NCBI RefSeq assembly: GCF_900095865.1 | Contig: NZ_FMIZ01000006.1 | Location: 310,001-374,000, forward strand | Origin: Massilioclostridium coli | GTDB lineage: Bacteria; Bacillota; Clostridia; Oscillospirales; Ruminococcaceae | Direction of reading: 5' to 3' | DNA length: 64,000 nucleotides | Made by a program: the position numbers and the translations under genes | Notes under the pieces: model-generated | Seen by the model: the letters and a program-made list of their open reading frames with translations, nothing else | The model's database searches: none | What the model was told of the DNA's origin: nothing | Shown here: positions 47,284-56,708 of the stretch, in pieces | How positions within the stretch are numbered: the stretch's first letter is position 1 | Layout of the letters: each line of letters begins with the position of its first letter

Positions 47284-47728
47284 ACGAGGAAGCTGGTCCC
47301 GGGACAGTAAAGATTACGAAGACTGGATTGACGCAGCTTACCAGGATCGTCTGGCGGCCGAGCTCCTATTTACTGACCCCCGCCTTTATGATAGTTGTGC
47401 TTTCCACTGTCAACAATGTGCGGAAAAAGCATTAAAGGCGTATGTTATTTTTAAAACCCATCGCTTGGTAGATGGGCATAACCTTACCTGGCTGTGTAAA
47501 CAAGCTGTAAAACACGACCAAAAATTTGTGGAATGGCTGGACGAAAGCGCCAACTTAAACCATTATTATATTGAAACCCGTTATCCAGGGGATTTTCCCT
47601 TGGAATTTAATCAAAAACAAATGGAATCCGTTTTAAAAATGGCACAGGATATGAACGATTTTATCTATCAGGAGATTAAACAATCCACACAAAAACAAAA
47701 TAAAGGGGAAACGGCAAGTGTTATGTAG
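47276..47728 (+). CDS. HEPN-domain protein
   Basis: The 150-residue helical protein matches HEPN proteins (DRLAAELLFTDPRLYDSCAF, HCQQCAEKALKAYVIFKTHR). Arg63 and His68 in HRLVDGHNL form the RX4H motif that is catalytic in HEPN ribonucleases. The gene lies directly after a nucleotidyltransferase-fold gene, the common HEPN/MNT arrangement, and its end overlaps yifB. It could be a toxin-type RNase or a non-toxic accessory protein; the sequence cannot decide. Confidence 0.85.
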   Translation: MARRGSWSRDSKDYEDWIDAAYQDRLAAELLFTDPRLYDSCAFHCQQCAEKALKAYVIFKTHRLVDGHNLTWLCKQAVKHDQKFVEWLDESANLNHYYIETRYPGDFPLEFNQKQMESVLKMAQDMNDFIYQEIKQSTQKQNKGETASVM

Positions 47729-49247
47729 CATCAATAGCATTGGATTAATTGGTTTGGACGCATACCATGTAACAATTGAAGTAGATATCGCCAATGGGAT
47801 GCCAGCATTTGAAATTGTCGGGCTACCAGATGCCGCTGTCAAAGAGAGCAAAGACAGAGTGCGGGCTGCCATGAAAAATTGTGGCTATGAACTTCCCGCC
47901 CGCAGGATTACAGTCAATTTGGCACCTGCAAACACCAAAAAAACTGGTCCTATCTACGATTTGCCTATCTTGATTGGATTATTACAGGCAACAGGGCAAT
48001 TAAATTACAATAATACCAACGATATCTTTATCGGAGAGTTATCTTTAGGTGGAGAAATCAGGCGTTGCAATGGTATTCTGCCAATGGTACTTCACGCAAA
48101 ACAATTGGGGTTCCAAAGAATTTTTGTCCCACTGGAGAATATCAAGGAAGCCAGTGTAGTACAAGGGGTTCAAGTCTATGGCGTAGACTCTGTTACCAAA
48201 TTAACCTCATTCTTAGCACAAGCCACTTCGCTGGAACCAGCCCAATTCTCGATAGACTTTTCCCAACAAGAACAGAATTTACCCGACTTTGCGGATGTAA
48301 AAGGGCAGGAAATCGCAAAACGAGCTTTGGAAATCGCCGCGGCGGGCGGTCACAATGCTTTACTGATTGGTCCACCAGGTTCTGGAAAAAGCATGTTGGC
48401 AAAACGCCTTCCCTCCATCTTGCCCAAAATGACGTTTGAGGAAGCAATTGAAACCACAAAAATCCACTCCATTGCGGGAATCCTTCCAGAAAATTGTGCT
48501 TTAACCACAGTCAGACCATTCCGTAGCCCTCATCATACCATTTCCGCTTCTGGTTTAACAGGAGGAGGAATCCCACCAAAACCAGGCGAAATCAGCCTTG
48601 CCCACAACGGAGTGCTCTTTTTAGACGAGCTGCCAGAACTCCACCGGGACGCCAAAGAGGTTTTACGTGCCCCGATAGAAGACCGTGTTGTTCAGATCAA
48701 CCGAGCAAACATTACGGTTTCCTATCCATGTTCCACTATGATTATCGCCGCTATGAATCCCTGCCCATGCGGTTATTACGGCCACCCAACTAGGGAATGC
48801 AGTTGTTCCGCCAGCAAAGTACGTCATTATCTCAATAAAATTAGCGGGCCGTTACTGGACCGTTTGGATTTACATATTGAAGTTGCTCCAGTGGAATTCG
48901 ATCAGCTTTCTTCCCAGGAAAAGGCGGAACCATCCCGTGATATTCGTGCAAGAGTAGAAAAAGCCAGAAAGATACAACAAAACCGGTATCAGGAATTGGG
49001 GTATTATTGTAATGCTATGCTTCCTACTGCGGACTTGGAAAAATTCTGTGTTATGACTAATCAGGCGAAACAAACATTAAAACAGGCTTTTGAAAAAATG
49101 AGTTTATCCGCCAGAGCTTATGACCGTATTTTAAAAGTTTCCCGAACCATTGCGGATTTAGCAAACCAAAATGTTATCCAACAGGAGCACATTTTTGAGG
49201 CCATCCAGTACCGTAGCCTTGATCGAAAATATTGGTCCGCTTATTAA
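47718..49247 (+). CDS. YifB/ComM-family magnesium-chelatase-like AAA+ ATPase
   Basis: The 509-residue protein has the N-terminal ChlI-like domain (GMPAFEIVGLPDAAVKESKD), the Walker A LIGPPGSGKSMLAKRLPS, Walker B VLFLDELPEL, and the C-terminal domain with LSARAYDRILKVSRTIADL. Relatives such as ComM act as helicases for branch migration in natural transformation. The start is GTG at 47718 after AAAGGGGAAACGG and overlaps the HEPN gene by 11 bases. Confidence 0.93.
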   Translation: MLCSINSIGLIGLDAYHVTIEVDIANGMPAFEIVGLPDAAVKESKDRVRAAMKNCGYELPARRITVNLAPANTKKTGPIYDLPILIGLLQATGQLNYNNTNDIFIGELSLGGEIRRCNGILPMVLHAKQLGFQRIFVPLENIKEASVVQGVQVYGVDSVTKLTSFLAQATSLEPAQFSIDFSQQEQNLPDFADVKGQEIAKRALEIAAAGGHNALLIGPPGSGKSMLAKRLPSILPKMTFEEAIETTKIHSIAGILPENCALTTVRPFRSPHHTISASGLTGGGIPPKPGEISLAHNGVLFLDELPELHRDAKEVLRAPIEDRVVQINRANITVSYPCSTMIIAAMNPCPCGYYGHPTRECSCSASKVRHYLNKISGPLLDRLDLHIEVAPVEFDQLSSQEKAEPSRDIRARVEKARKIQQNRYQELGYYCNAMLPTADLEKFCVMTNQAKQTLKQAFEKMSLSARAYDRILKVSRTIADLANQNVIQQEHIFEAIQYRSLDRKYWSAY

Positions 49248-49603
49248 AGTTAAATTTCTACCACTCTAACCATGCATCTAGTAATTATATATTGCGATTA
49301 AAGCAACCTATTTCTAGATGAACAAAATATCCTTTTCTCATAGCATTACATACTCTGTTCTATTATCATTGATGTTGTTATTTTTATCGCTTACATTTAT
49401 TTAAGGAATCAATACCATTATGAATTGATAGCTTTCGATTGATTTCGAAGGTAGTGAATAATCGTCTTAAAAGTTTAAGAAATAAACTACTGGCATTCCT
49501 GTTTCCGCCACGAACTTTCTTGTCTTATGATTTTTTCATTGCTTATTTTTATTGATACTTTAAGTAAAAAGCCTTTAATATCCAGCAATTAACCATTTTA
49601 CTA
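49248..49603. other. AT-rich intergenic region, no supported gene
   Basis: No gene, RNA or terminator of yifB was identified in this stretch. Confidence 0.4.
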
Positions 49604-49641
49604 AACAAATAAGCACCTAGTTAACTAGGTGCTTATTTGTT
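49604..49641. terminator. Perfect palindrome terminator
   Basis: AACAAATAAGCACCTAG and its exact complement form a 38-bp palindrome with TTAA at the centre. It lies 28 bases after the stop of the minus-strand gene at 49670 and has T-rich flanks. Confidence 0.8.
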
Positions 49642-49669
49642 ATTATAAAATTTTATTTGGCCGACAACA

Positions 49670-51184
49670 CTATGCCGCAGGTTTTATATCAATCACATTA
49701 TATTCTACTTTATTGGCGTTAATCAGTTCATCAATTAAAGTAACATTGTTGGTAGAACAATCCCCATATGGAGAAGGTTTCTCTACATTATCCACCACAA
49801 CTTCACCATTTAAAATACAAATATCGGATAATGCAACTGCGATATAACCGGTTTTTGGTCCATCTGGTTTATCCCCAAAGGTAGAATCAGAACTAATATC
49901 AATCGTTACTTGATAGATATAAATAAGACGGTTATATCCATCCCAATAATATCCTTCTGGATCTTTTCCAACCAGTAAGCTTTGGGTAGAGATCACAGGA
50001 TCACTGACAGAAATTTTATTGGTACTGTAGTAATATTTATCGGAAAATTTTTCATAATAAGTGGACCAAGATTCTGCCAAAGATGCGTTTACAGCCTCTT
50101 TTGCTTTATTATCCAAGGCTGCCCGCACCTCATCGGTGATTTGTTCTGCACTGGTTAGATATTCGCTCAACCCTTCTACCGTAAATTCTTTTGTTTCTTG
50201 GGTGACAACCAACAATTCATCTTGTGCTTGATATTTATCGTAATTTGCGGTAATTGTTACAACATCCCCATTGCTCAAACCACTGGTTTTATCTGCTGAA
50301 AAGTAGATGTCACTTACAAAATCATCTGTGCTGTTATTGACAATCTCAACTTCTCCTTTTGGTGCAATACCGGTAAAAGTAACCTGTAAATCCTCAAAAA
50401 CATCTATTTTTGTACCATCTTTTAGTCCTTTTACTTGAAGGCTCAATTTGCTATTTTTAATTTTAATATGTAGTTCTTCTGCCAAATCTTCATCATAAGT
50501 CAATGTAGCTTCAATGGTATCCCCATTGCTAATCCCTTCTGTTTTTGAAAGCTCAGCGGATACCGATTGGAAAAACCCTGCGTAATTCACCAGTTCACTA
50601 TATTGGTTGGATTTTAACCCCAGGTCTTTCATCAATTCTGTATCCGTAATCGAATCATTAGTAATTACTTCTGCAGTTGCGTTACCATTCATCCCTTGTA
50701 CCGATATCATATAATATTTTCCAAGGTCAAATTTTTTCCCACCGCCAAGCAGGACAATACATAAAATAATGGCAACAATAATTAATACACCGCCGCCAAT
50801 AGAGCCAAATATAATTCCTTTTTTTGCTTTGGAACTCAATGGTTTTTTTGGTGGAGGTGGGGGTATAGCCCCTGGAGTTTGAAGAGGCATTCCCTCAGGG
50901 GAATACCCCATTGTTGGAGGTACCATATTGGTCGTATATGGTTGAGAAGGCTGGTTTATTGGAGGATAAGGTGGATTCACTGGAGGGATTTGAGTGGTTG
51001 GTTGCATTTGATCCGGTATTGGCTGTGTCTGCTGTGGGATAAATGCTGTAGTAGGTGCCACATCCGGAGTTGGTATTTGTCCTTGTTCCGGTTTTTCAGG
51101 TTCTATTGGCGGAATGGTATTACTGGAAAAAATATCTTCCATATGATCCGACCGGTTTGGATTGTTTTTATTTTCATCATTCAT
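49670..51184 (-). CDS. Membrane-anchored protein with proline-rich N-terminus, unknown function
   Basis: The 504-residue protein has three parts. Residues 1-115 are rich in proline and glutamine (PPIEPEKPEQGQIPTPDVAP, PPYPPINQPSQPYTTN) and should be cytoplasmic. One membrane segment follows at about 126-152 (GSIGGGVLIIVAIILCIVLL). The outside part has two similar sandwich repeats (GISNGDTIEATLTYD and GLSNGDVVTITANYD, each ending in V-x-GL). A C-terminal domain of about 150 residues completes it. No enzyme motif is seen; a role in the envelope or signalling is possible. Confidence 0.7.
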   Translation of the reverse strand: MNDENKNNPNRSDHMEDIFSSNTIPPIEPEKPEQGQIPTPDVAPTTAFIPQQTQPIPDQMQPTTQIPPVNPPYPPINQPSQPYTTNMVPPTMGYSPEGMPLQTPGAIPPPPPKKPLSSKAKKGIIFGSIGGGVLIIVAIILCIVLLGGGKKFDLGKYYMISVQGMNGNATAEVITNDSITDTELMKDLGLKSNQYSELVNYAGFFQSVSAELSKTEGISNGDTIEATLTYDEDLAEELHIKIKNSKLSLQVKGLKDGTKIDVFEDLQVTFTGIAPKGEVEIVNNSTDDFVSDIYFSADKTSGLSNGDVVTITANYDKYQAQDELLVVTQETKEFTVEGLSEYLTSAEQITDEVRAALDNKAKEAVNASLAESWSTYYEKFSDKYYYSTNKISVSDPVISTQSLLVGKDPEGYYWDGYNRLIYIYQVTIDISSDSTFGDKPDGPKTGYIAVALSDICILNGEVVVDNVEKPSPYGDCSTNNVTLIDELINANKVEYNVIDIKPAA

Positions 51185-51717
51185 ATCAATAGGATCTCCT
51201 TTTTATTAATATCAATCATACTATGTTGATTATTATACCATACTATTTCAGATAATACAGTATGTTTTACTTTTTTCCGTAAAAAACGGGATTTTTCATT
51301 AAAAAACAATTGTAATTTTGTCATTCCTTCTAAAATAAAACGATAACAATTGATTTTACCAAATCCAATTGTACAAAATCCTTGTTTTTTATTTTTAAAA
51401 TGTCAAACCAATTTACCAAAAATTAGTTTTATCCAATAAAGTACTTTACAGTAGAATCTTCAAAGTAATTTTATAAAAGATTGTATGATATAACATATAA
51501 ATCCCCCTTTTACAATAGTTTTACTGCACATAAAGATAGGAATAATGACCGTCCTTTTACAAATAATTATTGTTTCTAAAAAATGTTCCAATATTATTTG
51601 GAGACAATATAGTCTTCAGCAATCAATAAAACTTCTTTGCAATGATTTATTGATATTGTTTATATCATTTATAAGATGAAATGGTCTATACTTTCTTAGT
51701 AGAAAACAAAAAACTAC
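51185..51717. other. AT-rich intergenic region, no supported gene
   Basis: This region contains several inverted short words (for example CATACT and AGTATG around 51240-51265), but no gene or RNA could be supported. Confidence 0.4.
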
Positions 51718-51760
51718 AAAAAGAGAGAGGCAAAACATAGTAGGTGCCTCTCTCTTTTGT
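51718..51760 (-). terminator. Intrinsic terminator of the desulfurase-thiI-cinA-sortase-SpoIID operon
   Basis: AAAAGAGAGAGGC and GCCTCTCTCTTTT pair around a 14-nt loop; on the minus strand TTTGTAG follows. It lies a few bases after the SpoIID-like stop codon. Confidence 0.85.
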
Positions 51761-51764
51761 CATA

Positions 51765-53198
51765 TTAATAAACTTGTGTGCCACTATAGTAATGGGTTAA
51801 AATCTGTTTATAGTTCCATCCTGCCTCACGGGCGTATAAATGTGCTCCCCACTGGCTCATTCCGACGCAATGTCCATATCCTCGAGTGGTAAAAATAAAG
51901 GTATCCCCAGAGGTTTCTACTGAAAAATAGGCACTTCTTACACCGCTTCCCCAGCCAGTTGCTTTATATAATTCCCATCCTGTCATCATTCGGTTTCCAA
52001 CCTGAACCTGATTCACATATCCATCCGCTGTATAATTGATGATTTTAATCCATCCAGAAATATCTCCATCTAATCCAAGGTCAGTTGTACCAAACCAGTT
52101 TTCTAAATACTGACGGAATTTATCTTTGGATACTTCCCTTTTGTAGTCCCAGTTGCTTCCAAGCGATTCATATTCACTGGGAACACTAACTAAATAAGGT
52201 AAGCTACCACCAAATACATCTTTAGAGTTTCTGCTGTAAGAAGCCATCGCAGCAGTATACATGGCATTAATTGGCTTGCCATTGTAGTAGACCATTTCTT
52301 CCGCAACTTCTTTGCAAATCTGTTTTACTTTTTCACTGGGTTTTTTATTGGTTGGCACTACATCTGCTTGTCCATTCATTGCTTTATATTGCGCATAGGT
52401 ATGGCTAGCTACTGCTTGTGCCTTCAATGCTTCTGTTGACCAACTAGAAGACATTTCCGTCTCCACATAAAATGGTAGAATTTCACTTGATAAATAATAA
52501 TCCTGTTTTCCTTTAAAACTTACCAACATCCATTGAGGATTATTTTCGTAATCCCCACCGCCTGGCGGAACAGGAGTTTGGGACGATTCTTCTGATGAAG
52601 AATTAGAAGAAAGTGGTTCACTGGAACTTGAGGAAGGAGGTGGGGAAACAGAGCTTGGTTCTGAACTACTACTTGGTTGGGAGGGTTCTTCCTGTGAAGA
52701 TGATCCCACTGAAGGATCTCCACTACTAGAAGAATCTTGGGAATTTATCTCCTGTTGCGAGCTCTGAGCTGGAATGCTGCTGGCAATAATAGAACCTGTA
52801 CCTCCAGTAGAAGAAGCTGCGCTTTGCATACTGGAAGGATTATCTTTTGTATCATCCACAGTAACCTGACTGTACTGCGGAGCAGCATTTTGTTCTGTAG
52901 TTTTGGGAGGAATATATTCCTGGGAAGAAAATTGATTTTTCGTAGAAGAAACATTCTCAAAAGATTCTGGTGGCAAAGATTCCACCAGCTCTTCAGTACT
53001 CATTGTAATATACTCCAAATCATCTGGATCTTTGATGGGTTCAGAAGCATATTGTGATGTAATGGAATCGGAAATTTTCTGTAGTTCCGCGGAGGTAGGT
53101 TCTACTGGTTGGGAAGTACGGTATGCCACTAACACACCAAATACTCCTACCGTTGTTGCGCACAAACAGGAAATACCGCTCAAAATCCATCGTTTCAT
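51765..53198 (-). CDS. SpoIID/LytB-domain protein, probable peptidoglycan lytic enzyme
   Basis: The 477-residue protein has an N-terminal signal anchor (about 1-28), a low-complexity Ser/Pro/Glu-rich linker (about 110-215) and a SpoIID/LytB domain. The glutamate of SSSWSTEALKAQAVASHTYA is the catalytic acid position of SpoIID lytic transglycosylases, and the end TRGYGHCVGMSQWGAHLYAR with LTHYYSGT is conserved. The long linker suggests that it reaches into the wall. It directly follows the sortase gene (29 bases), so its role may be in envelope assembly rather than engulfment in sporulation. Confidence 0.85.
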   Translation of the reverse strand: MKRWILSGISCLCATTVGVFGVLVAYRTSQPVEPTSAELQKISDSITSQYASEPIKDPDDLEYITMSTEELVESLPPESFENVSSTKNQFSSQEYIPPKTTEQNAAPQYSQVTVDDTKDNPSSMQSAASSTGGTGSIIASSIPAQSSQQEINSQDSSSSGDPSVGSSSQEEPSQPSSSSEPSSVSPPPSSSSSEPLSSNSSSEESSQTPVPPGGGDYENNPQWMLVSFKGKQDYYLSSEILPFYVETEMSSSWSTEALKAQAVASHTYAQYKAMNGQADVVPTNKKPSEKVKQICKEVAEEMVYYNGKPINAMYTAAMASYSRNSKDVFGGSLPYLVSVPSEYESLGSNWDYKREVSKDKFRQYLENWFGTTDLGLDGDISGWIKIINYTADGYVNQVQVGNRMMTGWELYKATGWGSGVRSAYFSVETSGDTFIFTTRGYGHCVGMSQWGAHLYAREAGWNYKQILTHYYSGTQVY

Positions 53199-53227
53199 GG
53201 CAATCCCTTTCTGTAATTATGTATCAA

Positions 53228-54154
53228 CTAGCCTTTATATTTTGCAGGATAAACAGCATCGCTATTCACTGCCGCATTTTTTACATTGACATCCGAAGTT
53301 TCCCCTTCACGGACTTTACGAGCTACCAATACTGTACGTGCATCTGTAAATTCGTAAGAACAGGTGGAAAGGGTCAAAAGCTGGTCTCCGTATTGTACAT
53401 CCACATCTGCATCAAAGTAAGACCGGTCACGAACCTGTTGTACATAGCTGTTAAATGTTTGCTCATCCATATCTAAAAAGTTCTGGTATTGGAAGGATTG
53501 GTCTTCCGGATCTGCCAAAAAGACAGAAATAATCTTCCAATCCGCTTCTTCATAAACACTGTCAAAATTTACAATTGGGTGCTGCTGGTAAAAACTCAAA
53601 TCCTTATAGTTTGTAATCTGTCCAAACACCCTTTTTCCGTTCATATGATGGCCATAAATTAGCAGATTGTTGCTGGTTTTATCCTGTTCCAAAGTACAAC
53701 GGTAATCCAGGAATGGTACCCCATAAATATCGTATTTTTTATAGATATTGTGGTATAAGTATTCATCATTGTCTTTTCCCTGTACAACTGGGAAAGAAAG
53801 ATTGGTTCCCTGAATTTCAATATATCCTTTAATATCCGGATTAATCTGGTATAAATCAGCAAATTTTGCATTATATCCTGGTGGAAGGTTAACTGGTTCC
53901 TCCTCTGGATCAGCATTTGCAGTTGTATCTTTATCTCTATCATATAGAGTAGCTACCTGGTCATAAAGTACATCGGATTTGTGGCGAGTCCAGTAATAAT
54001 CCGCAATATAAATCGCTGAACCAATAAATACAATCAAAGCGACCAATAATACAATTTTACGGATTACTTCTCCTGGGCGGTCACCCTTCCAAGGAAGGAA
54101 ATACTTAAAAAAACGTTTGATCCATGATGGTTTTTTTGCAGTAGTATCACTCAT
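53228..54154 (-). CDS. srtB: Class B sortase
   Basis: The 308-residue membrane enzyme has one N-terminal membrane segment (KIVLLVALIVFIGSAIYIAD) and the sortase triad: His in LLIYGHHM, Cys in LTLSTCSYEF and Arg in ARTVLVAR. TLSTC and the helix-rich insert place it in class B. Sortases join sorting-signal proteins to the wall or to pili. It is the only sortase in the window; whether it handles the NAAKTGD proteins at 8221 and 14941 is open. It lies 18 bases after cinA. Confidence 0.9.
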   Translation of the reverse strand: MSDTTAKKPSWIKRFFKYFLPWKGDRPGEVIRKIVLLVALIVFIGSAIYIADYYWTRHKSDVLYDQVATLYDRDKDTTANADPEEEPVNLPPGYNAKFADLYQINPDIKGYIEIQGTNLSFPVVQGKDNDEYLYHNIYKKYDIYGVPFLDYRCTLEQDKTSNNLLIYGHHMNGKRVFGQITNYKDLSFYQQHPIVNFDSVYEEADWKIISVFLADPEDQSFQYQNFLDMDEQTFNSYVQQVRDRSYFDADVDVQYGDQLLTLSTCSYEFTDARTVLVARKVREGETSDVNVKNAAVNSDAVYPAKYKG

Positions 54155-54172
54155 ATTGGTTTTCTCCTTTAA

Positions 54173-55423
54173 TTAGATTAATTCCTGATTTAAAACGTTT
54201 AGTGCTAAACTAAGGACGTGCATTGCAGTACGCTGCCGAATATCCTGCCGTTCATCCGGTAATCCTCTGCTCAGATGTAATTCGATCGAACGGACCTGGT
54301 TGTGAAACGCAACCCCCACATATACCAAACCCACAGGTTTTTCCGCTGTTCCACCATCTGGCCCAGCAATACCAGTAATTCCAATACCAATATCAGCCTG
54401 CCCTCGCTGCTTGGCACAACTGGCCATCTGTTCCGCTACCTGGTGGCTTACAGCACCATAGGTTTTCAATGTAGTTGGGTCTACTCCCAGTTCTTCCGCT
54501 TTGACCCGGTTGGCATAGGACACAATCCCATATGAAAAGCACTGGCTGGAACCTGGAATAGAGGTGATTTTTTCTGCCACCATTCCACCTGTGCAGCTTT
54601 CCGCTAAAGCGATGGATTTATTGTGCTGGATCAACTGTTTTACCAGCACTTCCTCCAAACTGGAGACATCCATGCCATATACATATTCTCCGACACGCTG
54701 TTTCACCTGTTCCACCATGTGGGAAACCATTTCTTCACATTTCTCTTTTGTTTCCGCTTTCGCAGTAATCCTTGCCAGTACTTCTCCCCGCTTTGCATAA
54801 AGAGCTACCGTAGGGTTTTGGTTGTCCAGCAATTCATCCAAAAGTTCATCCACACGGGATTCCCCTAAGCCGAAAATCCTCAGGCTATGGGATAAAATCA
54901 TAGAATCTGTAAACTGCATCAAATAAGGGCGTACCTGTTCCTGAAACATTGGAACCAGCTCATAAGGAGGCCCTGGCAATAAAATTGCGGTCTTTCCATT
55001 TTTTTGTACAGCCATCCCTGGTGCAGTTCCATGTTGATTCTGGAATACTGTCCCACCCTCAGGAAGCAATGCCTGTTTCAGGTTGTTTTCCGGCATCTCT
55101 TTTCCAAGCCTTTGAAAATAATCTTTGATCCTATGGACGGTCTGTTCATCCCGTACCAGCGGGACCCCCATCTGTTCACAAACGGTTTCTTTGGTCAAGT
55201 CATCTTTTGTTGGGCCAAGCCCTCCAGTTACTACAATTAAATCGCTGCGCTGAAGCGCTTGTGCGACGATTCCCTGTAAACGCTGTTTATTGTCGCCAAC
55301 CGTTGTGTGGTACAGCAGGTTGATTCCCAATTCTGCCAGCTCATTGGATAAAAATTTTGCGTGAATATTTAAAATATCCCCTAGCAAAATCTCTGTACCA
55401 ACGGCAATTAATTCGGCATTCAT
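54173..55423 (-). CDS. cinA: CinA, competence/damage-inducible protein with nicotinamide-nucleotide amidase domain
   Basis: The 416-residue protein has the N-terminal MoaB-like COG1058 domain (GTEILLGDILNIHAKFLSNE, VVTGGLGPTKDDLTKE) and the C-terminal amidase domain (SIALAESCTGGMVAEKITSI, GIGITGIAGPDGGTAEKPVG). The enzyme deamidates NMN and may act on ADP-ribose. Position between thiI and the sortase is unusual; recA is not nearby. Confidence 0.95.
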   Translation of the reverse strand: MNAELIAVGTEILLGDILNIHAKFLSNELAELGINLLYHTTVGDNKQRLQGIVAQALQRSDLIVVTGGLGPTKDDLTKETVCEQMGVPLVRDEQTVHRIKDYFQRLGKEMPENNLKQALLPEGGTVFQNQHGTAPGMAVQKNGKTAILLPGPPYELVPMFQEQVRPYLMQFTDSMILSHSLRIFGLGESRVDELLDELLDNQNPTVALYAKRGEVLARITAKAETKEKCEEMVSHMVEQVKQRVGEYVYGMDVSSLEEVLVKQLIQHNKSIALAESCTGGMVAEKITSIPGSSQCFSYGIVSYANRVKAEELGVDPTTLKTYGAVSHQVAEQMASCAKQRGQADIGIGITGIAGPDGGTAEKPVGLVYVGVAFHNQVRSIELHLSRGLPDERQDIRQRTAMHVLSLALNVLNQELI

Positions 55424-55485
55424 TCTTCCACCCCCTGTGGACTGTTTTTATCTTTCTAATACAGATCGTTTTCTTCTCTTTTCCA

Positions 55486-56667
55486 TTAATATAATTCCAT
55501 CCGTTTAACTTCCATGGTAGTATTTTCTACTGCCTCGTCCAACAATGGTTCAAAATCAAATTTGGATTCCGCCAACTCTACAAATTTTAACTGTGGCCGT
55601 GTTTTTGGATGTTTTGGGGTAAAGACGGTACAGCAATCTTCATATGGCTGGATCGAAGTTTCAAATGTGCCAATTTGATTGGCAATCGCAATAATCTCTG
55701 TTTTGTCCATTCCAATAAGAGGACGTAAAACCGGTATCTCACAAACCGCATCGGTTGTAGCAAGGGCGTGTAATGTTTGGCTGGCAACCTGCCCCACACT
55801 TTCTCCGGTAATCAATGCTTGGGATTCATTTTTTGCACAAATTTTCTGGGCAATTTTCATCATCAGGCGACGCATAATAATTGTGAAAAATTCTTCTGGA
55901 CAGTGTTCCCGGATTTCTTCCTGGATTTTTGTAAATGGAACACAGTAAAACTGGATATCCCCACAGTAAGGGGTCAAGAGTTCACACAATTCCTCTACCT
56001 TTTGTTTCGCACGGTCGCTGGTATAAGGAGGGCTAATAAAGTGGATCGCGCTGATTTTCAATCCACGTTTTGCCATCATATACCCCGCTACTGGGCTATC
56101 AATCCCACCGGACAACAGCAGCATCGCTTTTCCACCGCTGCCAACAGGCAAACCGCCTGCGCCCTGGTAACGTTTTGCGTAAACATAAGCAGCAAAATCC
56201 CGGATTTCCACCATCACAACGACATCTGGATTGTGAACATCCACCTTTAAATGATGGAATTTTGAGAGCAAATATCCACCTAATTCCCGTGTGATTTCCG
56301 GCGTTTTCATTGGGAAACTTTTATCAGAACGTTTTGCCTCTACCTTAAAGGTTCTGGCATTTTCGAGTTCCTCCGCTACATACTCTACCGCTTTTGTCTT
56401 AATATACTCAAAGTCTTTTTCCACAATAGCGGCACGGGAAAAAGCTGCAATCCCAAAAATGCTTTTGATCCGTTCTACAGCCTCATCCATATCACAGGTA
56501 TCTTCTTCTGGACGGACATATATAGTGGACTGGGCACGGGTATATTTAAATTTTCCCAGATCCTTTAAGCGATACCTTACATTTTTCACCAAAATATCTT
56601 CAAAGGTTGCCCTGTTTAATCCCTTCAGGGCAATCTCCCCTTCTTTCAACAAAATAATTTCTTTCAT
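55486..56667 (-). CDS. thiI: tRNA 4-thiouridine synthase ThiI
   Basis: The 393-residue protein has a ferredoxin-like/THUMP N-terminal half (EIILLKEGEIALKGLNRATF) and an ATP pyrophosphatase domain with the PP-loop LLSGGIDSPVAGYMMAKRG. It adenylates U8 of tRNA and inserts sulfur. There is no C-terminal rhodanese domain, as in most Firmicutes, so sulfur should come straight from the cysteine desulfurase encoded 41 bases upstream. Confidence 0.96.
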   Translation of the reverse strand: MKEIILLKEGEIALKGLNRATFEDILVKNVRYRLKDLGKFKYTRAQSTIYVRPEEDTCDMDEAVERIKSIFGIAAFSRAAIVEKDFEYIKTKAVEYVAEELENARTFKVEAKRSDKSFPMKTPEITRELGGYLLSKFHHLKVDVHNPDVVVMVEIRDFAAYVYAKRYQGAGGLPVGSGGKAMLLLSGGIDSPVAGYMMAKRGLKISAIHFISPPYTSDRAKQKVEELCELLTPYCGDIQFYCVPFTKIQEEIREHCPEEFFTIIMRRLMMKIAQKICAKNESQALITGESVGQVASQTLHALATTDAVCEIPVLRPLIGMDKTEIIAIANQIGTFETSIQPYEDCCTVFTPKHPKTRPQLKFVELAESKFDFEPLLDEAVENTTMEVKRMELY

Positions 56668-56708
56668 TTCTATATCATAATCCTTTCCGTTTTTATGATG
56701 GATTCACA

